Positions 55,446-63,741 of a stretch of DNA of 64,000 nt are shown piece after piece (positions within the stretch are counted from its first letter, which is position 1; the number at the start of each line of letters is the position of its first letter). The DNA is from Burkholderia latens (GTDB lineage: Bacteria > Pseudomonadota > Gammaproteobacteria > Burkholderiales > Burkholderiaceae). The position numbers and the translations under genes are program-made. The DNA lies in NCBI RefSeq assembly GCF_001718795.1, contig NZ_CP013438.1, positions 1 to 64,000 of the forward strand, written 5' to 3'. A model generated the notes under the pieces. That model did no database searches. It had not been told where the DNA came from and was given only the letters and a program-made list of their open reading frames with translations.

Positions 55446-56807
55446 ATGCGACAAGACGCGGTTTTGTTTGTGCAAATCGAGGGCTCCTTGCTGTCGTTGA
55501 CCAGCTATCGCGATTATCACTTCGAGGTCGCTCGCAAGATGGGGCTCGCGTGCCTGACGGCTGTCGTGTGCCAGCACGTGCAGGCGGACGGCGATGCAGG
55601 CGCGGGGCACGACGACACGTGGCGGCTCGATTCACTTTCCGTCGAATCGCTGCTGAGGTTGCTCGAGCGTCTCGACGCGCACTATGACGTGAAGGCGGTC
55701 TTTTGTTATGCCGGGCAGGCGTCGGCCTATGGCGAAGTCGGCGCGGTGGTCGCCGAGGTTTGCAGGATGACCGGCCGAGTCCATTCTCCGCCGGCGGCCG
55801 TCGCCGCCTGCAACAACAAATTCCTGATGCGTGCGACGCTGCACGAACGGGGGGTACGGTCGATTCGGCACGCAATGTGCAGCGATATCGACTCATTGCG
55901 CGAAGCCGCCGACGCAGTGGGCTATCCGCTGATCGCGAAACCGCCGTACGGCGCGGGCTCGGCCTTTACCGCCAAATGCCGCGACTGGGACGAATTGCGC
56001 GATCACTATCAGCGATTCACGGCGCAACATGGTCAGGCAGTGGTCTCGGACTACTACGGCATGCCGCACGACGTCCGCGCCGGTGACGGTGCCCCGGTTC
56101 ACTATGAGCCGGGCAAGAGCATCCTGCTTGAACAGTACATTGACGGCGTCGAAGGCAGCGTCGAATGCGTGATCGTGGACGATAAGGTTTATCCGGTGCT
56201 GATCAACGAAAAGCTGATCCTGACCGAGAAGCTCGGCACTGTGCTGGAAAATCTGCTGATCTCGCCGCCGGTGTCCTTTCCGGCGCCCGCGATCGCCGAG
56301 ATCAATCGGTATGCGGTCGATTGTCTCGAAGCGATCGGCTTGCGCAACGCGATCGTGCACCTCGAGTTCCGCCTGTCGGCCGCCGGCCCGATTGTCATCG
56401 AGATCAATCCGCGGCTCGGCGGACTTTATGTGAACGCGGCGCTTAAGGACATCGCCGGCCTCGATCCGTACGAGCTCTATCTGCTGATGCTGACACAGGC
56501 GTCCGGGCTGCACGAACGCATGCGCAGCGCTTGCGCGCGCGTGGCGGACGGGCGTCAGCATTACTCGATGTTCGCGCTGTTTCCAGAGGCGAGCGGAACC
56601 TTCAACGGAATCCACGGGCTCGATTCCGTAGTCGCCGATCCCGCGATCATCGAATGCAAGGTCGCTTGCCCGGTAGGTAGCCAGGTTCGAGCGGACATCG
56701 AGGAAAACTATCTGCTGAAGGGCTGGGCGGCAGTGAATGGACGCGCTCATGCGATCGACCTCTATGATCGGATCGTGCGCGAGCTCGAGCCGGAAATCGT
56801 TTCGTGA
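55446..56807 (+). CDS. ATP-grasp amino acid ligase
   Basis: A 453-residue protein. The N-terminal 110 residues are a pre-ATP-grasp Rossmann-like domain; the ATP-grasp core includes the phosphate-binding loop AKPPYGAGSAFTAK, the ILLEQYIDGVEGSVEC strand pair and the metal-binding EINPRLGG. The layout resembles L-amino-acid ligases of the BacD/carnosine-synthase type, which join two amino acids via an acyl phosphate. In context it should join the beta-amino acid from the aminomutase to another amino acid. Starts 48 bp after the aminomutase stop. Confidence 0.83.
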   Translation: MRQDAVLFVQIEGSLLSLTSYRDYHFEVARKMGLACLTAVVCQHVQADGDAGAGHDDTWRLDSLSVESLLRLLERLDAHYDVKAVFCYAGQASAYGEVGAVVAEVCRMTGRVHSPPAAVAACNNKFLMRATLHERGVRSIRHAMCSDIDSLREAADAVGYPLIAKPPYGAGSAFTAKCRDWDELRDHYQRFTAQHGQAVVSDYYGMPHDVRAGDGAPVHYEPGKSILLEQYIDGVEGSVECVIVDDKVYPVLINEKLILTEKLGTVLENLLISPPVSFPAPAIAEINRYAVDCLEAIGLRNAIVHLEFRLSAAGPIVIEINPRLGGLYVNAALKDIAGLDPYELYLLMLTQASGLHERMRSACARVADGRQHYSMFALFPEASGTFNGIHGLDSVVADPAIIECKVACPVGSQVRADIEENYLLKGWAAVNGRAHAIDLYDRIVRELEPEIVS

Positions 56808-56835
56808 ACGAATGGCTCGACGCACGGAAGACACC

Positions 56836-57540
56836 ATGTCCATCGATACAGTCATCGACGATCTGAATCGCAACGGCTATTGCCATGCGCCGCGCCTCCA
56901 CGGTGCGATCCTCTACGATGACGACGAGGCCGTCGCGTTCAAGCGTCACTGGGAGCGCCTTGTCGTCGACGAGAACTACAAGCGCTACACGCGACGCGAG
57001 CGGCGCTTCCTGCTGTATCGCTTCACGCCGGGCCAGCCGCTGGAAGTTGACCGGAACACGAATTTCGAACCAGCCGCGACCTACGACGTCGACTACGTGC
57101 CCGGTGTCAATCGCCTGACCTACGCGGAGGACTCCTTCATCGACAGTGCGATTCTCCACCAGTTGCTGGACGTCGACATCGCCATTCTCGGGGATCGGTT
57201 GATTGTCGGGCGGGAATACAAGATTGATGTTCATCTGTTCCGGATCATTGCGGAACGAGGTGAGGTCAGTCCGACCACGTCCGGGATTCACCAGGACGGG
57301 CTGGACTGGGTCTTCATGCATTTCATCGACAGTCGCAATATTCGCCCGGTCGTGTCGGAGATCCACGCGTCGAAGGATTCCGCGGTTCCGTTGTTCGCAC
57401 GGCCGCTGACGGATTTCCTCGATACCGTGGTTGTGAACGACGCCGTGCTGTACCACAGTGCCAATGCCGTTCAGCAAGCCGACCCTGACGAACCCGCATT
57501 CCGGGACATGTTGCTGATTTCCTTTTCCTCAGCGAGATAA
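56836..57540 (+). CDS. 2-oxoglutarate/Fe(II) amino acid dioxygenase, IDO/BsmA family
   Basis: A 234-residue protein matching the 2OG-Fe dioxygenase family of isoleucine hydroxylase IDO. Iron ligands are H152 and D154 (GIHQDGLDWVFMHFI) and H207 (VLYHSANAV); R223 (FRDMLLISF) probably binds 2-oxoglutarate. IDO-family enzymes hydroxylate free L-amino acids. CGGAAG precedes the ATG at 56836, which decides that start over an ATG 24 bp upstream. It likely tailors a precursor or the product of the operon. Confidence 0.85.
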   Translation: MSIDTVIDDLNRNGYCHAPRLHGAILYDDDEAVAFKRHWERLVVDENYKRYTRRERRFLLYRFTPGQPLEVDRNTNFEPAATYDVDYVPGVNRLTYAEDSFIDSAILHQLLDVDIAILGDRLIVGREYKIDVHLFRIIAERGEVSPTTSGIHQDGLDWVFMHFIDSRNIRPVVSEIHASKDSAVPLFARPLTDFLDTVVVNDAVLYHSANAVQQADPDEPAFRDMLLISFSSAR

Positions 57541-57546
57541 GCTGTC

Positions 57547-58806
57547 ATGAAATCCGAGCTGGTTCTAGAAAAACGCGCTTCGTCTTCGTTGGCGCAGTTG
57601 TATGTGTGGTTGTCGTTCAAGACGATCTCGGACATCAGTTCGACGATGATCAGCATCGTTCTGGCGACCTACGCGCTCGAGGTCACGGGCTCCGCCGCGC
57701 TGCTCGGCTTGACGATGGCGTCGCGCCTGCTGGGTGCGGTCGTGGGCGGCGCCGCGGTGCCGCGGCTTAGCCGGTTCTCGCGCCGTACCCTGATCTTCGT
57801 CGCGGAAGCGGGCAGTGCGCTGGCGATCGGCATGCTGGCTACGTCCTCGCGGGCTGCCGACGCGTCGCTCATCTATTTCGTGCCTTTCTTCATCGGCCTT
57901 TTCCAGGGGATATACCGCGTATCCATCATGTCCGAGGTTCCGGAAATGGTCGGGCAGGCGGGCCGGCATCGTTTCAACGCGATTCTCAGTGCGACCGACG
58001 GCGTGTCGGTGGTCGGCGGCAGCCTGCTTGCGTCGGTGATCACGAAGTACCTGACCTACAAGAGCGTCTTCCTGATCGATTCGATCACGTTCGCGATCTC
58101 CGCCATCGCGTTTCTGATGCTGGTGGGCAACATGCCGCGCCGACATCGACCGACCGAGGAGACACACGCTGCTGCCGAGGCGGGCGCACTGCCACGCGCG
58201 GCACGTTATCTGCCGGTCGTCGTGATGCTGGTGATCGGCGCGCGCTTCGTCGAAGCGTTCGGCTCCGGTACGCACAATGTCGGCTTCCCGATCAAGTCGC
58301 AGCTGTTCGACGCGAATCAGCCCGCGTTTCTGTATGGCTGGCTGATGGCGGTGTGGGGCGTCGGACGGCTCGTCTCCGCGGCGGTGACGCCGCGCTTGCT
58401 GGAGCGTCTCGAATCGCGTCAACAGCCGCTCGAGCCGTACTTCATCGTATTGCTAATCCTGACCTTCGCATGCTTCCTCGGCGTGTTCGAAGTGGGCGGC
58501 ATGCCGGGAATGTTGGGCTTCGTCTTGCTGGCAGGCATTTTCGACGCCGCCACGGAGACAATCTACTATTCGCTCCTGCAATCGACACCGGCCGCGTCGC
58601 GCGATCGCGTAATCGGCATCTCGTACGTTGCCGAGCGCACCGGCCTCGGATTGGGCATGCTGGTGGTCGGGTTCGTGTTCTCGCGCCTCGGAACGGACGT
58701 TACGGCGCTGCTGTTCTATTGTGGATCCATCGCTCTGGCCGGCTTGGCGTTCGCGGGCGTCAAAAGACGACTGGCACAGGGGGCAGCGGTCCGGCAGATC
58801 GACTAA
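57547..58806 (+). CDS. MFS transporter, likely product exporter
   Basis: A 419-residue permease with about twelve hydrophobic segments, opening KTISDISSTMISIVLATYALEVTGSAALLG, with RLLGAVVGGAAVPRLSRFSRR as the loop 2-3 region. It resembles MFS_3/enterobactin-exporter-like drug efflux proteins. It begins 6 bp after the dioxygenase gene, last in the operon, and fits export of and self-resistance to the operon's product. Confidence 0.85.
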   Translation: MKSELVLEKRASSSLAQLYVWLSFKTISDISSTMISIVLATYALEVTGSAALLGLTMASRLLGAVVGGAAVPRLSRFSRRTLIFVAEAGSALAIGMLATSSRAADASLIYFVPFFIGLFQGIYRVSIMSEVPEMVGQAGRHRFNAILSATDGVSVVGGSLLASVITKYLTYKSVFLIDSITFAISAIAFLMLVGNMPRRHRPTEETHAAAEAGALPRAARYLPVVVMLVIGARFVEAFGSGTHNVGFPIKSQLFDANQPAFLYGWLMAVWGVGRLVSAAVTPRLLERLESRQQPLEPYFIVLLILTFACFLGVFEVGGMPGMLGFVLLAGIFDAATETIYYSLLQSTPAASRDRVIGISYVAERTGLGLGMLVVGFVFSRLGTDVTALLFYCGSIALAGLAFAGVKRRLAQGAAVRQID

Positions 58807-58974
58807 TTTCGGATGTTTTCCTTGATGCGAATGGTGATGGTATTCGGCGCAGGCGGCATGTGACGGCGCCGGAGCCGTCACGTCTTGCAGGCGCAGGAAC
58901 GACCAGAAATTGGGTTTCGTAACTGAATTTCGAACGAAGCTGACAAGTACGCTGATCGAGCCGATGGAACGTCC

Positions 58975-59754
58975 TTACCCCCCCACCGGCCCAGCCTCAG
59001 CCGCACCGCGTACCCCCGCCCGCCGCCCGCCGATCATCTCGGCCAGCCACTTCTCCACGAGCGCCGTATACGCGTGCTGACTCGCCGTATCCGACAGCCC
59101 ATGATCGGCGCCTTCGATGATGCGGTACGTCATCGAGCGGGCAGACAGACACGCCTGCAAATAACTGGCGATCGCCGTGTGCGGCACGATCTGGTCATGC
59201 TCGGATTCGACGAGCAGGACGTCGCCGGCAAATCGGGCCAACGCGCGCAGCGCGCGGTTGTCCGACGCCGGCACGATGCGTTTGCGATATGCGACGAGGT
59301 CGTGTTCCACGTGCAGCGCCCGCTTCGGCGTATTCCAGCCGTCGTCGAGATAGAGCGCCGGTACGCGCAGCCCCAGCCAGCGTACGGGACGCAGTTCCGT
59401 CAGGATGGTCGCGAGGTAGCCGCCGTAGCTGCTGCCGACCACGGCGACGGCGTCGCGATCGACCAGCGGATGATCGACCAGCGTGTCGTAAGCGGCGAGC
59501 AGGTCGCGAAGATGGGTCTCGCGCGTGACGTTTTGCTGTTGCTCGAACGTGCGCCCGTGCCCGGTGAGATCGAACGTCAAACAGACGCAACCGAGCGCCG
59601 CCGCCTGCCGCGCTCGCTCGAGATACTGTTCCTGGCTGCCGCCCCAACCGTGCACGAACAGAACGCCGGCCACGGTGGTCTTCGGCGCGAGCACGGTACC
59701 GTCGAGGTAGCCGTTCTGGACTTTGATCTGCACGCGATAGTGCTCCGCTGTCAT
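58975..59754 (-). CDS. Alpha/beta hydrolase (dienelactone hydrolase-like)
   Basis: A 259-residue hydrolase beginning MTAEHYRVQIKVQNGYLDGT. The oxyanion strand VLFVHGWGGSQEQY, nucleophile serine in VVGSSYGGYLA, acid in LLVESEHDQIV and histidine in EGADHGLSD are all visible. It is the intact relative of the fragment at 53036. It is coupled by ATGA to the DUF3182 gene upstream. Substrate unknown. Confidence 0.85.
   Translation of the reverse strand: MTAEHYRVQIKVQNGYLDGTVLAPKTTVAGVLFVHGWGGSQEQYLERARQAAALGCVCLTFDLTGHGRTFEQQQNVTRETHLRDLLAAYDTLVDHPLVDRDAVAVVGSSYGGYLATILTELRPVRWLGLRVPALYLDDGWNTPKRALHVEHDLVAYRKRIVPASDNRALRALARFAGDVLLVESEHDQIVPHTAIASYLQACLSARSMTYRIIEGADHGLSDTASQHAYTALVEKWLAEMIGGRRAGVRGAAEAGPVGG
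59081..59465 (-). repeat. Right direct repeat flanking the radical SAM operon
   Basis: The 385-bp partner of 53036-53420, in the same orientation and exactly 6045 bp away. It lies wholly within the intact hydrolase gene. Recombination between the two would delete the whole radical SAM operon. Confidence 0.9.
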
Positions 59755-60905
59755 GTCTTGCTGCTCCTTCGTATCGGATGGCGGTCGACCGTGTAGTACT
59801 TGGTGATCGCGCCCGCCCGGGGATCGACTCCGCGATAGACGACGCGCGCGCCAGCCGGTATCGCCGGATTGTCGCCGTAGATCTCGCGGGTCGATGCAGC
59901 CACGGCGTCGACCTGCGGATCCGCCCTGAACATGCGCAGCGCGCCGATCTCCGCACCGGTTGCGCCGCCGATCCGCCACGATTGCTCGAGCACGCCGCAG
60001 TGCCGCACGCCGTGCACATCGGTGCCGAACGCGACATCGTAGTTGCGCCTCGACGCGAAAAATCCCGCGTAATCGCGCTGCACCGCGGCGTCGAATGCGC
60101 ATGCTCGCCCGATCGCGTCGCGCACGTCGGGCGTGACGTCGAGCTGTGCCAGCACGTCGAAGCCGCCGCGCGCGACGACGAGATCGGTGCCGCCGTAGAC
60201 GTGATGCCCGTGGTTGTTCACGGTCAGATGCTGCACGCCCCAGTAACTCGCCACCAGATCGTCCAGCATGACTTGCCCGACGCTCAGCGTCTCGATCGCG
60301 TCGAGATTGCGCTCGACGACAACGCCGCCGGTACGCAGCGCGCGGTCGTCGAGCGCGGCAAGCTGGGTTTCCGCTTCAGCCATGTCGGTCACGAGCGCCT
60401 GGCCCGTTCCGCCGATCCCATCGGGCCGCTTGATCCGTACACGCCCGTCGTTCAGCAGCAGCCGTACGGCGGTGCGCGCATCGTCGCGCGAAAACGCCGA
60501 GTAACCCGGCAGCGTCAGCGACGCAGTGCTTTTGGCGAATGCAGCGGACCAGCCGGGGGGCTTCGCTTGCGCGCCTTCGACGAGACGATGCGCGATGACC
60601 TTGGTCGCGACGAACGGAAACGGGACGACGCCCCCGAACAGATCGCGTACCGATTTCACCCCGAGCGTGTGCGCCTGGGCCAGTGTGAGCGTATCGTCCG
60701 GAATCATGTATCGGTGTGCAGGGTAACGCTGCGTCGGACGGAAGACGCCCGCAAGCCGCGTTCCCTTGAGTTCGGCGATCTGCGCACCGAGTTGCCGCAG
60801 CGTGTCGGCGACATGGCCGACATGGTCGGCCTCGTCGTCGCGAAAATGAACGAGGACGACCGGGAGTGCCGGCATGACCGGCACACGATGGCTGAGCGGC
60901 TTCAA
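59751..60905 (-). CDS. DUF3182-family protein
   Basis: A 384-residue protein with an ATP-grasp-like core (RIKRPDGIGGTGQALVTDMAEA, GGVVVERNLDAIETLSVGQVM). The start is given as TTG at 60905 because AAGGGGGC stands in front of it; the first ATG, at 60875, has no ribosome binding site. Family function is unknown. Its stop overlaps the hydrolase start (ATGA), so the two are co-translated. Confidence 0.75.
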   Translation of the reverse strand: MKPLSHRVPVMPALPVVLVHFRDDEADHVGHVADTLRQLGAQIAELKGTRLAGVFRPTQRYPAHRYMIPDDTLTLAQAHTLGVKSVRDLFGGVVPFPFVATKVIAHRLVEGAQAKPPGWSAAFAKSTASLTLPGYSAFSRDDARTAVRLLLNDGRVRIKRPDGIGGTGQALVTDMAEAETQLAALDDRALRTGGVVVERNLDAIETLSVGQVMLDDLVASYWGVQHLTVNNHGHHVYGGTDLVVARGGFDVLAQLDVTPDVRDAIGRACAFDAAVQRDYAGFFASRRNYDVAFGTDVHGVRHCGVLEQSWRIGGATGAEIGALRMFRADPQVDAVAASTREIYGDNPAIPAGARVVYRGVDPRAGAITKYYTVDRHPIRRSSKT

Positions 60906-61402
60906 ATTGCCCCCTTTTCGCGCGGAGCGCGCGATCGTCGCGGCCGCACGCCGAGGCCGTTCGTGGCAGTGACGGAGCAAGTTTCGTTCGCGGGTGTTCC
61001 CGATCGGGTGTACTGGCGCGGGCGCCGTGTAGTCAGCACGGCGCCGCGCGGAACGGCGCGGACGTGAACGTTCGTCAGCGGAAAGTACAACGGGTGCGCG
61101 TCCGGGCCGAACGCCACGACGCAAGCGCCGGGCGTTTGGCTGCGCGCAAGGCGTCCGCGGCCAAGACGCAGCAAACTGGTGCGCACCGCGATCGGCCGGG
61201 CAGCCGGTCACGCCGACGCGATCCGGGCGAACTCGGCCCGCTCACGCGCAATCCGTTCTTCGCACATCTCATCGCCGCGGGTCACCACGTGCGCGCCGAG
61301 CGACGGGTTGACCGCGATACCGCGCCCGCCCGGAAGCCGCTGTCCGCGCTCTCCGCCGAACGAACGGCGTCCGGCACCGGCGAACATCGCCGCCGATGCA
61401 GA
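60906..61402. other. Gene-free gap
   Basis: About 500 bp between two leftward genes. Open frames here have no ribosome binding site and Arg-rich translations. I see no repeat or strong terminator. Confidence 0.5.
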
Positions 61403-62581
61403 TCAGTGATGCAGCATCGGATATGCGACGAGCCCGAACAGCGCGGCCGCCGTGACGATGACCGGCTCCTGCAGCTTCTTGAAGCGCCACAACAGCAACA
61501 CGGTTGCGATGGCCACGACGGCAGTAGGCACGTCGACGATCGAGCGTTTCGCGATGACCAGCACGGAGCCCGTGATTGCGCCGACGGCCGCCGCCGTGAT
61601 GCCGTCGACGAACGCCTTGACGCCGGGCAAGTGCCCGTACTTCTTCACGTACGGTGCGGGGATTACGGTGAACAGGTAGCACGGCAGAAACGTGCCGAGC
61701 GCCGCGACGATCGCGCCGGGCAGGCCCGCGACCAGATAGCCGATGAAGCCGACGGTAATCACGACCGGCCCCGGCGTGATCATTGCAACGGCGACCGCAT
61801 CGACGAACTGCTTGTCGTTGAGCCAGTGATGCTCGGTGACGACGCCGCCGTACAGGAACGGCACGATCGCGAGCCCCGACCCGAACACGAACGCGCCGGC
61901 CTTCATGAAGAACGCGCCGATCTGCACGAGCTGCGGCACGTCGATGCCGGCCAGCAGGCCGCTGGCTGCGGGCAGGTTCGCGGCGGCGACCGCATTCAAA
62001 CCGCCCTTGTTCAGCCATTTGGGCGGCGCGCGCCACAGCCAGCCGACGAGCCCGGCGACGATGAACAGCCACGCGATTTCCGATTCCGTGATGAAGGTCA
62101 CGGCGGCAAGCGTCAGGAAAATCGTCCACAGCAGTTTGTCGCGGCCGACGGTTTTGGTAGTGAGCTTGTACGCGCTCATCGCTATGATTCCGACCACCGC
62201 CGCGCCGACACCGTAGAAGACGGCCTGCATCCACGACAGACCGCCGAAGTGCGAGTATGCAAATCCGAGCGCGAGCACCATCAGGAACGACGGCAGCACG
62301 AACGCGAAACCGACCAGCGTCGCACCGAGCACCCGATAGTGGACGAACCCGAGGTAGATCGCGAGTTGGGCGGCCATCGGCCCCGGTGCGAGCTGCGCGA
62401 GCGTGAGGCCTTCCTTGTAGTCCGCTTCGGTAATCCATCGGCGCTGCTCGACGAGATCCCGCCGCATGTAGCCGGCCAGCGCGACGGGGCCGCCAAAGCC
62501 GAGCGCACCGAGCCGCAACATGTATCTGACCAGTTGGCCCAGCGAGTAACCGGGCGCCTGTGCCGTTACCGTCGTGGTCAT
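61403..62581 (-). CDS. chrA: Chromate transporter
   Basis: A 392-residue membrane protein of the long CHR family, which exports chromate from the cytoplasm. The N-terminal half has RLGALGFGGPVALAGYM and LAQLAPGPMAAQLAIYLG; the C-terminal half repeats the pattern with FGSGLAIVPFLYGGVV and AMITPGPVVITVGFIGY. Its start overlaps the chrB stop (ATGA). Confidence 0.95.
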   Translation of the reverse strand: MTTTVTAQAPGYSLGQLVRYMLRLGALGFGGPVALAGYMRRDLVEQRRWITEADYKEGLTLAQLAPGPMAAQLAIYLGFVHYRVLGATLVGFAFVLPSFLMVLALGFAYSHFGGLSWMQAVFYGVGAAVVGIIAMSAYKLTTKTVGRDKLLWTIFLTLAAVTFITESEIAWLFIVAGLVGWLWRAPPKWLNKGGLNAVAAANLPAASGLLAGIDVPQLVQIGAFFMKAGAFVFGSGLAIVPFLYGGVVTEHHWLNDKQFVDAVAVAMITPGPVVITVGFIGYLVAGLPGAIVAALGTFLPCYLFTVIPAPYVKKYGHLPGVKAFVDGITAAAVGAITGSVLVIAKRSIVDVPTAVVAIATVLLLWRFKKLQEPVIVTAAALFGLVAYPMLHH

Positions 62582-63555
62582 GACCGTCCTCCGGTTTCGC
62601 TTTTTGCGCTCGCTGCGAAATGCGCGTGAAGCGCATCGAGCACCGCGCTCATCTGGTCGAGCAGTTGATCGTCGTTGTCCGTGCGTTGACGCGTGCCGGC
62701 CATCACGGCCTCGAAGCCGTCCGCTTCGGGCACGGCCGGGCCGCCTACGTCGAGCGAATGCACGAGTTGTCCGATTCTGAGCAGGGCTGGATCCTGGGCA
62801 AGCCCGAAGCTCGCGAGCAGAACCTCGAACGTCACGCGCTCGCCGACATGGGTGAACGCCGCGCCGTCGAAATCGAAGCCAAGCGCGTCGGCCGGACAGT
62901 CCGCCGGCGATGCGAGCCAGACGAACCGTGCTTGCGCGTCGATAAAGCGGCGAATCAGCCACGCGCTGGCCACGCGATCGACCCACATGCGCTGGCGCGT
63001 CGCCCACGTGCGCCCCTGGTAGTCCGCGATCGCCAGCGGACGGATCGCGCGCTCGGCGGCGTGCGGTTCGCCCGGCGACAGCACGGTGTCGACGAGCGCG
63101 GCGAAATCCTGCAGGGCGACTTCCGCGCGGGTGGACGCATCGTTGGGGAAGTAGTCGATTGCGCGGAGCGTGTCGAAATTCTTGCGTACGCGGCGCAGCA
63201 GCCGGGCAAGCTCGGGCGCGGACTGTCCCGCGAGCGTCTTGCGGGCGTCTGCAAGCGCCTGCGTGAAGGCGGCGTAGTCGTCGCCGCGATCGAACAGTGT
63301 GCGGAATTCCCGCTCCTGCGACGCGTCCAGGCTCGGTGCATGCAACAGATGCGCGGCGCCGCCGCTCTCGGCAATCGCGGCGGCCAGCTCGCGAAGCGTG
63401 TCGTCGTGCGTTTCGGTGCACGGCAGCAGATACACGCCATCGCGCAGCACCGCGCAGCCCTTCGACTTCAGCGCACGCCAGAACCGCATCCGCGCCGTGG
63501 CGTTTTCGGTGGGAAGGGTCAGCACGAGCAGCGACCAGGTCGTCAGTATATCCAT
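62578..63555 (-). CDS. chrB: Chromate resistance regulator ChrB
   Basis: A 325-residue protein whose N-terminus SLLVLTLPTENATARMRFWRALK is the ChrB signature, with DRVASAWLIRRFIDAQARFVW in the second domain. ChrB senses chromate and regulates chrA. An ATG 18 bp further upstream (63573) is equally possible; the stretch between has a short dyad TAGCATTTGCTA. It is translationally coupled to chrA. Confidence 0.92.
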   Translation of the reverse strand: MDILTTWSLLVLTLPTENATARMRFWRALKSKGCAVLRDGVYLLPCTETHDDTLRELAAAIAESGGAAHLLHAPSLDASQEREFRTLFDRGDDYAAFTQALADARKTLAGQSAPELARLLRRVRKNFDTLRAIDYFPNDASTRAEVALQDFAALVDTVLSPGEPHAAERAIRPLAIADYQGRTWATRQRMWVDRVASAWLIRRFIDAQARFVWLASPADCPADALGFDFDGAAFTHVGERVTFEVLLASFGLAQDPALLRIGQLVHSLDVGGPAVPEADGFEAVMAGTRQRTDNDDQLLDQMSAVLDALHAHFAASAKSETGGRS

Positions 63556-63672
63556 GTAGCAAATGCTACTCATGAGTGATGACTTCTACAAGATTGCGTT
63601 GATCGTGCGCGCGACGTGGACCCAGCGGCCCCGCGGACTGCACGCGACTCGCATTCGTCCAATTTACGCGGA

Positions 63673-63692
63673 TATACCCCTCCCCCCTATAC
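63673..63692. promoter_or_regulatory. C-tract operator of the CsoR/RcnR-family repressor
   Basis: TATACCCCTCCCCCCTATAC: an A/T-flanked C tract, the kind of site bound by RcnR/CsoR-type repressors, located 50 bp before the repressor gene. Confidence 0.65.
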
Positions 63693-63710
63693 GGAAGCGC
63701 AAATTGCGAT

Positions 63711-63729
63711 ATAGTCCCCCCCGGTATAT
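63711..63729. promoter_or_regulatory. Second C-tract operator of the CsoR/RcnR-family repressor
   Basis: ATAGTCCCCCCCGGTATAT, 38 bp from the first site and 13 bp before the start codon, where binding would block transcription and ribosome access. Confidence 0.65.
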
Positions 63730-63741
63730 GAAGGGATCCCC

